A DNA stretch of 64,000 nucleotides from Henriciella pelagia (GCF_002088945.1 NZ_NCSU01000011.1:186001-250000), one strand, 5' to 3'; shown: positions 36,710-45,898, numbered from the stretch's first letter. The notes: generated by a model not told the origin, from the letters alone. Program-made: numbers and translations.

Positions 36710-38140
36710 GAAGAGCGAGCCCTGAGGTGGCTTCTCGGCGTCGGGTTTGGGTTTGGACTTCGGCTTCTCGGATTTCGGCGGTGACTTTGGCGCCGCCGCT
36801 TTCTTGCTGCCCGTCACGACTGCTTGCAGCGACCCTTTCGACAAGGTGATGCCGAGTTGCGCGTCATTGCTGACGCTGTCGGCCGCCTTCAGCACCTTGC
36901 CTGATGCGTCCTTCACGATAGCGAAGCCGCGATCAAGAGTCGCCTGATAGGAGAGTGTTTCGAGCAGTTTCGCTTCAGAGGAGAGCGCTGTGCGATTGCC
37001 TTCAATGATCCGCGAGAGGGCAGGGCGTGCGCGGACAGCCACGTCGATGAGCTTCTGCCGGTTGCGCCTGGTCTCCGCCTTCAGCGGCTCTGGCCGCAGC
37101 CGGGCACCCGCGCGCGTCAAGTGTATCTGTTTCGTCTTGATGGCGCTGGACAGGCCAGTGCGAAGGCCGGTCTCCAGATAGTCGACTGTCTGGCGCTTCT
37201 GGGCGATCAGTGTTGCGAGCCTCGGCAGGCGCGAAGCGCGAAGCCGGTCGCGATCATGCCGGACACGGCGAGCAAGGGCGCGCTTCAGGCTTTGCTCGCG
37301 GTCCTCGATAGCGATGAGAAGGTCCGAGTGGACCGGAACGGCGATCTCTGCGGCGCCGGTGGGCGTCGGCGCGCGCGCATCGGATACGTAATCGATGAGT
37401 GTAGTGTCTGTCTCATGACCGACGGCGGAGATGAGCGGGATCTCGCTTTCGAAAACCGCGCGCACGACGTTTTCCTCATTGAAGGGCCAGAGGTCCTCGA
37501 TCGAGCCACCGCCGCGTCCGACGATCAGTACGTCGGGCCGGCCATCACCGGTCATGGAATTGAAGCCGCGAATACCAGCTTCGATCTGGGCAGCGGCATT
37601 GTCGCCCTGCACCAGGGCCGGCCAGAGAATCACGCGGACGGGGAAGCGCTCGCGTATGCGGTGCAGGATGTCGCGGATGACCGCGCCAGTCGGGCTTGTG
37701 ACGACGCCAACCGTTCGCGGCAGGTAGGGGAGCGGTTTCTTGTGGCGCTCATCGAAGAGGCCCTCAGCGGCAAACTTCTTCTTGCGTTCTTCCAGCAGCG
37801 CCATCAGCGCGCCGGCGCCGGCCGGGCGCATGAAGTCCGCGATCATCTGATAATTCGAGCGCCCGGCATATATGGAGAGCCGACCCTCCGCGACCACTTC
37901 GAGGCCTTCTTCCGGCTTGAAAGGCAGGCGCTGGACCGATCCCTTCCACATCACTGTGTTGAGGACGGCCTTGTCGTCCTTGATGTCGGCATACATGTGG
38001 CCGGACCGGGCAATGGTCACGCGGCCGAGTTCGCCGCGCACGCGCACATGGTCGAAATTCGTTTCTATGGTCCGCTTAAGATTCGCAGCGAGTTCCGAGA
38101 CAGAAAGCTCGGCAACGTTGGACGGCGCTTCTTCAGACAT
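36707..38140 (-). CDS. xseA: Exodeoxyribonuclease VII large subunit
   Basis: A 477-residue subunit with the N-terminal OB-fold (FDHVRVRGELGRVTIARSGH, YADIKDD, MWKGSVQRL) and the catalytic region (PRTVGVVTSPTGAVIRDILH, DVLIVGRGGGSIEDLWPFNE, SAVGHETDTTLIDYVSD). It degrades single-stranded DNA together with XseB, which is not in the window. The C-terminus is a Lys/Pro/Ser-rich tail (about 40 residues). It starts four bases downstream of a small gene with which it probably shares a transcript. Confidence 0.95.
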   Translation of the reverse strand: MSEEAPSNVAELSVSELAANLKRTIETNFDHVRVRGELGRVTIARSGHMYADIKDDKAVLNTVMWKGSVQRLPFKPEEGLEVVAEGRLSIYAGRSNYQMIADFMRPAGAGALMALLEERKKKFAAEGLFDERHKKPLPYLPRTVGVVTSPTGAVIRDILHRIRERFPVRVILWPALVQGDNAAAQIEAGIRGFNSMTGDGRPDVLIVGRGGGSIEDLWPFNEENVVRAVFESEIPLISAVGHETDTTLIDYVSDARAPTPTGAAEIAVPVHSDLLIAIEDREQSLKRALARRVRHDRDRLRASRLPRLATLIAQKRQTVDYLETGLRTGLSSAIKTKQIHLTRAGARLRPEPLKAETRRNRQKLIDVAVRARPALSRIIEGNRTALSSEAKLLETLSYQATLDRGFAIVKDASGKVLKAADSVSNDAQLGITLSKGSLQAVVTGSKKAAAPKSPPKSEKPKSKPKPDAEKPPQGSLF

Positions 38141-38144
38141 AAGC

Positions 38145-38597
38145 CTAGCTTGCGCCCGCGTCCGGATCGCGCGGCGTCTGTGAAGCGGCGACGGCTGTGC
38201 GGGCCTTCAGTTCACCGGAAATGCGCGTCATCATGAATGTGCCGGTCCAGTCCGATGGGTCATCGAAGAACCATACGCCGCTGATGAGGCAACAATCGGC
38301 ATCCACGTCACCATGATAGCGCAGCATGAAGGGCTCGCCGCTTTCATCGTCGATGGCGATCTTGGTGAAGTGCACATCCAGACCCTGACGATAGCCGGTG
38401 ATGCGGGCTTCGTATTCGGCGAAGTCGCGATCTTCTGTAAGGTTCTCCTCAAGGATGGAGCCAGTCACCTTGCCGGTCTCTTCCTTGATCCAGGCCGTGA
38501 ACATGACAGCATCGTCTGTGAGGTCGTAGGCGTAGAAGCCTGTCCACAGACCGCTCAGATCTTTGGTCCGACGGCGTTTGGGGGAACTGTTTGCCAT
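38145..38597 (-). CDS. Hypothetical protein upstream of xseA
   Basis: A 150-residue protein of no recognised family. It opens with a basic stretch (SSPKRRRTKDLSG), then alternating strands with many aromatic and acidic residues (GLWTGFYAYDL, FTAWIKEETGKVTGSILEE, EYEARITGYRQGLDVHFTKI), suggesting a small beta-barrel. There is no signal peptide. The start at 38597 is preferred because AAGG lies about eight bases upstream and the fold starts directly. xseA begins four bases after its stop, so the two are coupled. Confidence 0.7.
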   Translation of the reverse strand: MANSSPKRRRTKDLSGLWTGFYAYDLTDDAVMFTAWIKEETGKVTGSILEENLTEDRDFAEYEARITGYRQGLDVHFTKIAIDDESGEPFMLRYHGDVDADCCLISGVWFFDDPSDWTGTFMMTRISGELKARTAVAASQTPRDPDAGAS

Positions 38598-38753
38598 AGG
38601 GGTACCTTGCCCTGCGTTCGATGGCATCATCAAGGCCATTTCTGCGCTTGACAGTGAGTTCAGCTCCGAATTCCTGTGAAAGCCCAATGATGACAGGGTA
38701 AAGCGCAGATTGGGGCTTGATCAAACGAGGTCGGGCGTTCATCTCCCTCATCC

Positions 38754-40043
38754 ATGAAAATACTCCTCCTTGGTTCTGGTGGCCGCGAGCACTCGCTGGC
38801 CTGGAAAATCGCCCAGTCTCCGCTCGTCGATGAAGTTTTTTCCGCGCCGGGAAATCCCGGCATGGACAAGATCGGCCCATGTTTCGACCTTGACCCGACA
38901 GACCTGAAGGCGGTCCAGGAACTCGCCCTGCAGATCGTGCCAGACCTGATCGTTATCGGGCCGGAAGCCCCTCTGGCGGCCGGTGTGAGCGATGCGCTGC
39001 GTGCGCGCGGCTTTGACGTGTTTGGGCCAAGCCAGAAAGCGGCGCAGCTGGAAAGCTCCAAGGGCTTTGCCAAGGACCTGATGAAGAAATATGGCGTGCC
39101 GACAGCCGGTTATGGCCGCTTCACGGATCTCACCGAAGCGCTGGAATACCTGGAAGGGATGACCGCGCCCTATGTGATCAAGGCTGACGGGCTTGCCGCT
39201 GGCAAGGGCGTTGTGATCGCACAGACACTGGAAGAGGCGGAGAACACGGTCGAGGAATTCATGGCGGGCCGCTTCGGCGATGCGTCGGCGGAGATCGTCA
39301 TTGAAGAGTTCATGGAAGGCGAAGAGGCTTCCGTGTTTGTGATGACGGATGGCGAAGGCGCCATCTACCTTCCGGTGGCGCAGGACCACAAGCGGGTCGG
39401 TGATGGCGACACGGGACCGAATACAGGCGGCATGGGGGCGTACGCCCCGGCACCGGTTGTGGATGCTCGTACGCTTGAACTGGTCCAGACAATGATCGTC
39501 GAGCCGATGCTGTCCGGCATGGCCGATGACGACATGCCATATCAGGGTGTTCTCTATGTCGGGATCATGGTGACGCCGTCCGGCCCGAAAGTGGTCGAGT
39601 TCAATGCGCGGTTCGGTGATCCGGAATGCCAAGTCCTGATGGCAGGGCTGCCCGGAGATATTGTACCGGCGCTTCTGGTCTGTGCGACGGGCGGGCTTGT
39701 CAGCAGCCATGCGGCTCTGTGTGAGATGATGGGCCTGTCGGAATTCAGGCCAAGCGCCACGGTGGTCATGGCCGCGAACGGGTATCCGGGCGCCGTGAAG
39801 AAGGGCTCCGTCATCGCCGGTGTCGACAATGCGGATGCGATCGACAGCGTTACAGTGTTCCATGCCGGCACGGACATGAATGAGAAAGGCGAGCTGATTG
39901 CAGCCGGTGGGCGCGTCCTCGGCGTGACGGCGACGGGCGACGATCTCAGGCAGGCGGTCGATCGCGCCTATCATGGAGTGGCCGCGATTGATTGGCCGGA
40001 AGGCTTCTATCGCAGGGACATCGCCCACCGGGCGCTTAAATAA
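38754..40043 (+). CDS. purD: Phosphoribosylamine-glycine ligase
   Basis: A 429-residue ATP-grasp enzyme of purine synthesis joining glycine to phosphoribosylamine. Landmarks are MKILLLGSGGREHSLAWKI, GPSQKAAQLESSKGFAKDLM, YVIKADGLAAGKGV (ATP binding), GPNTGGMGAYAPAP and EFNARFGDPECQVL, which carries the metal-binding acid residues. It is divergent from the minus-strand pair ending in xseA. A small DUF2383 gene follows after 81 bases. Confidence 0.96.
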   Translation: MKILLLGSGGREHSLAWKIAQSPLVDEVFSAPGNPGMDKIGPCFDLDPTDLKAVQELALQIVPDLIVIGPEAPLAAGVSDALRARGFDVFGPSQKAAQLESSKGFAKDLMKKYGVPTAGYGRFTDLTEALEYLEGMTAPYVIKADGLAAGKGVVIAQTLEEAENTVEEFMAGRFGDASAEIVIEEFMEGEEASVFVMTDGEGAIYLPVAQDHKRVGDGDTGPNTGGMGAYAPAPVVDARTLELVQTMIVEPMLSGMADDDMPYQGVLYVGIMVTPSGPKVVEFNARFGDPECQVLMAGLPGDIVPALLVCATGGLVSSHAALCEMMGLSEFRPSATVVMAANGYPGAVKKGSVIAGVDNADAIDSVTVFHAGTDMNEKGELIAAGGRVLGVTATGDDLRQAVDRAYHGVAAIDWPEGFYRRDIAHRALK

Positions 40044-40124
40044 ATGTAATCTGTACAGGTTGCAGGCAACCGGCGGGCGGCAAGGTCGTTTCTGTTCCAT
40101 CACCTGATATGATGGAGAAACCTC

Positions 40125-40568
40125 ATGACCAATCACAATGTTGATGCCCTGAATGATGTTACGAAGACCCTGATCGATAGCCAGAAAGGCTATGAAAAGG
40201 TGTGCGAAATGTCCGATGACAGCCATGCTCTGCGCAACAAGTTTCAGACGCTTGCCGCTGAACGAGCCGATTTGATCCAGAGCTTTCAGACCCAGGTGCG
40301 CACTTATGGCGCCGAACCGGCCACATCAGGCGGGGTCGGCGGATCGCTGCACCGCGCCTGGGCCGACTTTACGTCGTTGTTCCAGGATGACGAAAAGGCG
40401 GCATTGGAAGCGGTGGAGGATGGCGAGGAATACCTGGCCAAACAAGTGGCGTCGAAACTTGATAGCAAGGATATCGACCTGCCGACACGCGAACTGCTTG
40501 AGCGCGCCCAGGCGTCTGCCCTACATGGGGAGCGATTTGCCGACATGACCGAAAAGGCAAGGTTCTAA
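40125..40568 (+). CDS. DUF2383/PA2169-family four-helix-bundle protein
   Basis: A 147-residue, mostly helical protein (NDVTKTLIDSQKGYEKVCEM, HALRNKFQTLAAERADLI, then a Gly-rich hinge and LHRAWADFTSLFQDDEKAAL). This pattern fits the ferritin-like DUF2383 group, often stress-induced. No clear di-iron ligand set is visible, so a ferritin activity is not claimed. GGAG precedes the ATG at a good distance and a terminator follows, making it a single-gene unit. Confidence 0.85.
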   Translation: MTNHNVDALNDVTKTLIDSQKGYEKVCEMSDDSHALRNKFQTLAAERADLIQSFQTQVRTYGAEPATSGGVGGSLHRAWADFTSLFQDDEKAALEAVEDGEEYLAKQVASKLDSKDIDLPTRELLERAQASALHGERFADMTEKARF

Positions 40569-40591
40569 AGCCCCGCATGATAAGATGAGAG

Positions 40592-40624
40592 CGACCGTCT
40601 CCCCGGAGGCGGTCGTTTCTTTTA
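40592..40624 (+). terminator. Rho-independent terminator after DUF2383 gene
   Basis: CGACCGTCTCC pairs with GGAGGCGGTCG (one G-U pair, two-base loop), followed by TTTCTTTT. Confidence 0.85.
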
Positions 40625-40758
40625 CCCAAGCAAACACATTGCTGGCCGAAGGCGGGATAGCAGGCTATCTCGATGTGGCGATTTGACCCTGCGATAAGCT
40701 TGTAGCCGCACCTGCAAGCGCTAGGGTACGCTTCAACAGATATCGCAGGGAGCAGAAC

Positions 40759-41847
40759 ATGGCAGAGGCCGAAAACGCGCAGGAAATGTTCACTGGTACG
40801 AAGGAAGTCGCCGAGAGCCACAGATTCGATGAAAGCAGACTGGCCGAGTGGATGGAGGCCAATGTCGAAGGCTATCAGGGACCGCTGACTGTCAAGCAGT
40901 TCAAGGGCGGACAGTCCAACCCGACCTACAAGCTTTTCACGCCAGACAAGGTCTATGTGATGCGTCGCAAGCCGCCCGGCAAGCTCCTGCCATCGGCGCA
41001 TGCAGTGGACCGGGAATTCCGCGTGATCAATGCGCTCTACCCAACGGGCTTCCCGGTCGCGCGTCCTTATGGTCTGTGTGCGGATGAAGGCGTCATAGGC
41101 ACCATGTTCTATGTGATGGATTGTGTCGACGGACGCATTCTCTGGGATGGCACGCTGCCGGACTATGAGCCAGCGATGCGTCGCCAGATCTATGAGGCCA
41201 AGGTCAAGACGTTTGCGGACCTGCACAATACGGACTGGAAGGCTGCAGGGCTGGAAGGATTCGGTAAGGAGGGCGATTATGTCGCCCGTCAGATCCATCG
41301 CTGGACAAAGCAGTACAAGGCGTCCGAAACCGAGCATATCGAGGATATGGAGAAGCTGATCGAATGGCTCCCGGAGAACATTCCTCCGGGCGATACGACG
41401 ACGATCGTTCACGGCGATTACCGGCTGGACAATATGGTCCTGCACCCGACCGAGCCGAAAGTCATCGCGGTGCTGGACTGGGAGCTTTCAACGCTTGGTG
41501 ATCCGCTTGCGGACTTTTCCTATCACCTCATGAACTGGGTGATGCCGAGCGGTGACGAGACGCGCGGGTCGCTCTCGTCAATTCCGGACCTGAAGGCGCA
41601 TGGAATCCCCACCATGCAGGAGTATGTCGATATGTATTGTGAGCACACTGGCCGCGATGGTCTGCCGCAGCTCGACTATTATTTTGCCTACAACGCCTTC
41701 CGGCTGGCCGGCATCCTGCAGGGCATAGTCGGCCGGGTTCGCGATGGAACGGCATCAAACGCCAACGCTGCCAAGAATGCTGACCGTGTGCGCCCGCTCG
41801 CGGCGTTTGCAGCGGAACGTGCACGCATGGCCGGGATGAAGGATTAG
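40759..41847 (+). CDS. APH-family phosphotransferase (ACAD10/11-like)
   Basis: A 362-residue kinase-fold protein. The nucleotide region FKGGQSNPTYKLF, the catalytic loop HGDYRLDNMVLHP and the metal motif AVLDWELSTLGDPLADFSY are all present. This form, with STLGDPLAD, matches the domain fused to acyl-CoA dehydrogenase in ACAD10/11, which phosphorylates hydroxyacyl-CoA. In bacteria it is often near fatty-acid genes. The next gene starts four bases downstream. Antibiotic resistance is unlikely despite the family name. Confidence 0.88.
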   Translation: MAEAENAQEMFTGTKEVAESHRFDESRLAEWMEANVEGYQGPLTVKQFKGGQSNPTYKLFTPDKVYVMRRKPPGKLLPSAHAVDREFRVINALYPTGFPVARPYGLCADEGVIGTMFYVMDCVDGRILWDGTLPDYEPAMRRQIYEAKVKTFADLHNTDWKAAGLEGFGKEGDYVARQIHRWTKQYKASETEHIEDMEKLIEWLPENIPPGDTTTIVHGDYRLDNMVLHPTEPKVIAVLDWELSTLGDPLADFSYHLMNWVMPSGDETRGSLSSIPDLKAHGIPTMQEYVDMYCEHTGRDGLPQLDYYFAYNAFRLAGILQGIVGRVRDGTASNANAAKNADRVRPLAAFAAERARMAGMKD

Positions 41848-41851
41848 CATC

Positions 41852-42757
41852 ATGTCGAAGATCATCGAGGGGCCACTCCGCAAGCCGGCTCAGATGCTGG
41901 CCGACCAGTCCTATGACGGCCACAAGTCGCTGCATGATGACAGTGAAGCCGAAAAGCTCGGTATCAAGGCTGGACCTATTGAGGGGCCGACGCATTTCAG
42001 CCAGTTTTCGCCCTATTTGGTTGACCTGTTCGGAAAAGACTGGTTCGAACGCGGATGCTTTTCAGCGCACTTCCAGAACATGGTTGTCGAGGGCGAGGCG
42101 GTTCGCGTGTTCGTGGAGCCAAAGTCCGAAACCTCGGCCTACTGTCGGGCCGAGAAAGAAGACGGCACGCCAGTCCTCGAGGCCAGCGCAACACTCGGTC
42201 CGGACCATGGCCAGACGCTGTTGGAAGCGCGCCAGGCGAAGCTGCGCCCAGCGGGCGAGCTGGTCATCCTGGCCGACATGGAAGTCGGGATGAAAGGGCC
42301 GGACAATGAGATCGTCCGCATGGACCCCGATCAGCATATGGGCAATCTCTACCCCTTCTCCCTGAACGACAAGCTCCGCAAGATCACCGAGCCGATGGAC
42401 TGGTACTCGGACGCGGCTGCCTCGCCATGGGGCCGGGCGATCATCCCGACAGAGATGGTATCCGTTATCGGAAACTATACGGGCGGCATGATCAAATGGC
42501 CAATCAAGCGCCCGTCAATCGGCCTGTTCGCCGATCTTGAAATCCGCATGGTCAGTGGTCCGCTCTTCGTGGGGGAGACCTATCGGCTTAAGCGCGAAGT
42601 CGTCGCGCTGTCCCAGAGCCGCCGCGTGGAAAACTACTGGGTGCTGACAAGCTTTTTCGATGAGAGTGGCAATGAGCTGAAAGCGCAGATGCTGCTCAAT
42701 CACGGGATCATGAAGGCAAGCTATCCAGATTACCCGAAGGAGCTGCTGCCCAGCTAG
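41852..42757 (+). CDS. Hypothetical protein, possible hotdog-fold (MaoC-like)
   Basis: A 301-residue protein not firmly recognised. The sequence looks like two related halves with the strand-helix pattern of double-hotdog proteins: IEGPTHFSQFSPYLVDLFG with SAHFQNMVVEGEAVRVFVEP in the first, and FADLEIRMVSGPLFVGETYRLKREVVAL in the second. That is reminiscent of acyl-CoA hydratases or dehydratases, but the catalytic Asp/His pair was not identified. It follows the ACAD10-like kinase by four bases, suggesting a shared role in acyl-CoA metabolism. Confidence 0.65.
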   Translation: MSKIIEGPLRKPAQMLADQSYDGHKSLHDDSEAEKLGIKAGPIEGPTHFSQFSPYLVDLFGKDWFERGCFSAHFQNMVVEGEAVRVFVEPKSETSAYCRAEKEDGTPVLEASATLGPDHGQTLLEARQAKLRPAGELVILADMEVGMKGPDNEIVRMDPDQHMGNLYPFSLNDKLRKITEPMDWYSDAAASPWGRAIIPTEMVSVIGNYTGGMIKWPIKRPSIGLFADLEIRMVSGPLFVGETYRLKREVVALSQSRRVENYWVLTSFFDESGNELKAQMLLNHGIMKASYPDYPKELLPS

Positions 42758-43624
42758 CTAGTCTGATGCGGTGCAGACAGCGTCGTCATAGTCGCGTTCG
42801 AAAATGTAGGTCTGGTCTGCAATCGGGACAGTAACGCTTTTGTACACCTTGTTTGCCGGGTCGTCCCAGGTCTGGGCGAAGGCTTCCATGCGGGTGATCC
42901 GGTCGCCAAGAAAGGTCCTGAGGTGGGCGGCGTCGATCATGCCCCAATAGGCATTCGGGTCGACGCGGCAATCATGGTCGAGGGCATCGGATAGGATGCG
43001 GTCACTGATGGTCCGGATGTAATCGACGTCTACATCCTGTCCTTTCAGGTGCTCGACCATGTGGTCCTGACCGGATTTATGCAACGTGTACGGAAAATTG
43101 TAGCCGAGGCCCGCGACCAGCTTGTCGCGGCTCGATGCCTTGGCGCCAGTCTGTAGCCAACCAAACCACTGGTCAAAGCCCATCATAACAATGCCGTGCA
43201 CGGATAGATGTGCGCTATGATGGATTGTGAGATCGTCAGCACCGGGAACCAGAACCATTGCGCAAGCCGACATGCACTGCCCGGCGATAATGATGGGCTC
43301 GTTACGCTGGTCGAGAATGCGGCTCATCATGCGCGCTGTAGCGACGTTTCCGCCAGGGCTCGTAATGATGATGCGGCTGGCCGGCGCCATGTCGGCGAGC
43401 TGCAGGAACTGTCCCGGAAAGATGGCGGCGTTGTAGCAGATTGTCTGCGTGTCCGGCAGGACGGACACTCCTCCGGCGGCGAGACAGGCCTCGACTTCGG
43501 CATCGAGGCTGGCGGATGGTGCGTCGAACGCGATCTCCTGCGCGTCGGCACTCAGAAACGTCGCCTCCATGAGAGCATAAACCAGGGCGGCGCTTGCCAG
43601 TCTGGAGCGAAATCTGTTGAACAT
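42758..43624 (-). CDS. Exported protein with ClpP/crotonase-like SPGG motif (COG3904-like)
   Basis: A 288-residue protein with an N-terminal signal sequence (MFNRFRSRLASAALVYALME, cleavage near SADAQ). Residues 85-125 read IIITSPGGNVATARMM and then IIAGQCMSACAMVLVPG; the G-G loop and the Cys-x-Ser-Ala-Cys segment mirror the oxyanion and nucleophile positions of ClpP-fold proteins. This resembles the COG3904-type periplasmic group of unknown function. The start at 43624 is set by AAGG seven bases upstream. It abuts the preceding plus-strand gene and is divergent from the OmpA gene. Confidence 0.8.
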   Translation of the reverse strand: MFNRFRSRLASAALVYALMEATFLSADAQEIAFDAPSASLDAEVEACLAAGGVSVLPDTQTICYNAAIFPGQFLQLADMAPASRIIITSPGGNVATARMMSRILDQRNEPIIIAGQCMSACAMVLVPGADDLTIHHSAHLSVHGIVMMGFDQWFGWLQTGAKASSRDKLVAGLGYNFPYTLHKSGQDHMVEHLKGQDVDVDYIRTISDRILSDALDHDCRVDPNAYWGMIDAAHLRTFLGDRITRMEAFAQTWDDPANKVYKSVTVPIADQTYIFERDYDDAVCTASD

Positions 43625-43720
43625 CGCTGGACCTTCAGTGAAAATTGCACAGTTCCTGCATCGAAGCTTAGACTGGGTAAGGATACGGTAAAGAGAAGAT
43701 TGGGCGGGCGGAGACAGACC

Positions 43721-44578
43721 ATGCGGCATCAGGCGACAATTCATAAGTGTGCAGCAGCGCTGATCGTGTCGGCAATGCTCGGCGCGTGCGGATCGAACAC
43801 GGCTGCACCCGAGACCAACATGGTCTCGACGAGCGCCTGTGTCGAGATTCCGGATGGCTATTATCTGTTTACTGATGGTCAATTCACGCCAACCAGCGAA
43901 GACATGGCAATCGACCTTCCGGCGCCGGTCAGCCAGATTGAGGTCGCATGGGTGGACGATGTTACCGATCATGTGAACGAGATGGGCTATGACTGGCTCG
44001 CGGTTCGCGTCGCAGGACGAGTGGCGACGCTTGTAGGCACAGCGCCGGATGAAGACACGAAGGAGGCGGCTTATTCGGCCGGCCGGAATGCGGTGCTGTC
44101 CAGCCCTGCCGGCGCGCAGAATATCGATCTCGTTGTCGACGGCATTTCAGTGCAGGGCGGAGACTCAGGCGTGGGCGCTGCCCTTGCGGGCCTGAATGAC
44201 CGACCAACGCCGGAAGCGTGCCAGGCCACTTTGACGGCTGTGATGGACGGCCGCAATGTAGAGTTTGAAAGTGGGAATTCCAGCATTTCCGAGAATAGCA
44301 CCCGCCTTCTGGATGCCGTGACGGGGGCTGCGCTGATCTGTTCGGCCTACACAATCGAGATTGGCGGGCATACGGATGCGCGCGGCGCAGATTCCTTCAA
44401 TTTGCGCCTGTCGCAAGAGCGCGCGGATGCGGTCAAGCAGTATCTGGTCGACCACGGGGTCGCAGAATCAAAGCTGACCGCAGTGGGATATGGTGAAAGC
44501 CGGCCGCTCGATTATGCGCAGACGACTGAAGCCTATGCCCGCAACCGGCGTACGGAATTCACGGTGCACGGCTATTGA
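43721..44578 (+). CDS. OmpA-family lipoprotein with BON-like domain
   Basis: A 285-residue lipoprotein. The signal peptide ends at the lipobox MLGACGS. The middle part (YDWLAVRVAGRVATLVGTAPDEDTKE...) looks like a BON domain, a membrane- or ligand-binding module. The C-terminal OmpA domain is clear: IEIGGHTDARGADSFNLRLSQERADAVKQYL, whose Asp and Arg bind diaminopimelate in peptidoglycan, then VGYGESRP and NRRTEF. It probably tethers the outer membrane to the wall. Its stop overlaps the convergent pseudouridine synthase gene by seven bases. Confidence 0.9.
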   Translation: MRHQATIHKCAAALIVSAMLGACGSNTAAPETNMVSTSACVEIPDGYYLFTDGQFTPTSEDMAIDLPAPVSQIEVAWVDDVTDHVNEMGYDWLAVRVAGRVATLVGTAPDEDTKEAAYSAGRNAVLSSPAGAQNIDLVVDGISVQGGDSGVGAALAGLNDRPTPEACQATLTAVMDGRNVEFESGNSSISENSTRLLDAVTGAALICSAYTIEIGGHTDARGADSFNLRLSQERADAVKQYLVDHGVAESKLTAVGYGESRPLDYAQTTEAYARNRRTEFTVHGY

Positions 44579-45471
44579 TGATGGCGCGGTTTGGAGGGCG
44601 TGCGGCGCTGTCCGGCCCTCTGGCCGCCGCGTGCGCGCTTCTGGCTGGGTCTGCCAGTCGGTTTCCGTGCGGGCAGATAGGACCCGAGCAATTCGTTGAG
44701 CTGTGAGGGGAGGACTTCCTCGACCCCGCCCGGCGGGAGGTCGCCCAACTCGAATGGGCCATAATGGGTGCGGATCAGGCGGTTCACTTCCAGTCCCACT
44801 GCTTCAAGGGCGCGTCGGACTTCACGTTTCTTGCCCTCGGTAAGCGTAACGCGGATCCAGTTATTGGTGCCGGTTTCCCGTTCCAGTTCTGCAATGATGG
44901 GTGCGTAAGTGACCCTGTCGACCGTGATGCCGTCCGCCAACTCTTTCAGTTTCTCAGGCGTGACCTTGCCATGGGCGCGGGCCCGGTAGCTGCGCTGGAA
45001 CTCGTTTCGCGGCAGTTCGAGCGTGCGAGCGAGTTCACCATCATTGGTGAGGAGGAGCAGGCCTTCAGTGGTCAAGTCGAGACGACCGACTGTCATCACG
45101 CGCGGCAGGTGTTTGGGCAGTTCGTCAAAAATAGTCCGGCGACCCGCAGGGTCGATGGTCGTGGTGATCAGTCCGGACGGCTTGTGATAGCGCCAGAGCC
45201 GTGTGGCCTCAGGCTGTTTCACCTTTTTGCCGCGGACCTGGATGGTTTCGTTCCCCGTCACCTTGAAGGCGGGAGATGTGAGTTTCTTGCCATTGACCGT
45301 GACAAGGCCCTTTTCGATCAACGCTTCGCTTTCGCGGCGTGAGGCGATGCCGGCGCGTGCGAGCCATTTGGCGATGCGCTCACCTTCGCTCCAGTCATCA
45401 GGTGCGGTGTGTTTCGATTTGGGCGAACTGGTCCGTCTTGCGGGCCGGGGCGTCTCACGACGATCCGTCAT
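44572..45471 (-). CDS. 23S rRNA pseudouridine synthase, RluB/RsuA family
   Basis: A 299-residue enzyme with an N-terminal S4 domain (RIAKWLARAGIASRRESEALIE) and the catalytic Asp in the RsuA-family motif VGRLDLTTEGLLLLTND. The KKREVRRALEAVGL segment is also characteristic. A basic extension of about 50 residues ends the protein. The best match is RluB, which modifies U2605 of 23S rRNA, but RluE/RluF cannot be fully excluded. It lies 22 bases after the DUF4345-like gene. Confidence 0.9.
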   Translation of the reverse strand: MTDRRETPRPARRTSSPKSKHTAPDDWSEGERIAKWLARAGIASRRESEALIEKGLVTVNGKKLTSPAFKVTGNETIQVRGKKVKQPEATRLWRYHKPSGLITTTIDPAGRRTIFDELPKHLPRVMTVGRLDLTTEGLLLLTNDGELARTLELPRNEFQRSYRARAHGKVTPEKLKELADGITVDRVTYAPIIAELERETGTNNWIRVTLTEGKKREVRRALEAVGLEVNRLIRTHYGPFELGDLPPGGVEEVLPSQLNELLGSYLPARKPTGRPSQKRARGGQRAGQRRTPSKPRHHQ

Positions 45472-45493
45472 TTCTGGCTGTCCTTTAAGGGCG

Positions 45494-45898
45494 TCAGCCT
45501 ATGTGAAGGACGGGGCAGGCGATTGCAAGGGCAAGAGCGAGTTCGAGCGGGATCCAGACCGGGATCATCCCGGCGGCGCGGTTCTCTTTCGTGTCGAGCA
45601 GCAATGACAGGGACCGTCCCAGCCCCGCGCCGAACCAGCCGGCGGCGACCGGCATGATTGCAAACAGGGAATAGAACCCGCCAACCTTGAGCAGGATCAC
45701 CAGCGCGGTCATGTGCACCATGAACAGCAGGCCGCCATATGTGGCGCGGAATTCGGAATAGCCGCCGGGCCTCGCCGGGTCCGGATCGGGGACGAGGCGG
45801 ACCACGCCCTGCGCCCATCCGGGGGCAAAGAGTGCGCCGAGGCCCATCAGGGCACCTGCGCCAAGGGCAAGGGCGGCAATGATTGTGAGAACGCTCAT
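45494..45898 (-). CDS. DUF4345-like small membrane protein
   Basis: A 134-residue protein with four predicted helices (LTIIAALALGAGALMGLGALF at the start, then LLFMVHMTALVILL, MPVAAGWFGAGLG and ELALALAIACPVL). The spacing and the conserved polar patch GGYSEFRATYGGL match DUF4345-type proteins, whose function is unknown. It sits between the lipid A genes and the pseudouridine synthase on the same strand. Confidence 0.75.
   Translation of the reverse strand: MSVLTIIAALALGAGALMGLGALFAPGWAQGVVRLVPDPDPARPGGYSEFRATYGGLLFMVHMTALVILLKVGGFYSLFAIMPVAAGWFGAGLGRSLSLLLDTKENRAAGMIPVWIPLELALALAIACPVLHIG

Noticed and set aside
37121-38236. 371-codon plus-strand frame opposite xseA
   Set aside because: xseA is unambiguous on the minus strand; the opposite frame has no recognisable domain.
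38748-40226. Long open frame on the minus strand opposite purD (492 codons)
   Set aside because: Composition is typical of a high-GC antisense shadow (His/Arg-rich, no recognisable fold), and purD on the plus strand has clear motifs.
40369-41445. 358-codon minus-strand frame opposite the DUF2383 and APH-like genes
   Set aside because: It crosses a clear plus-strand terminator and two real genes; no family features.
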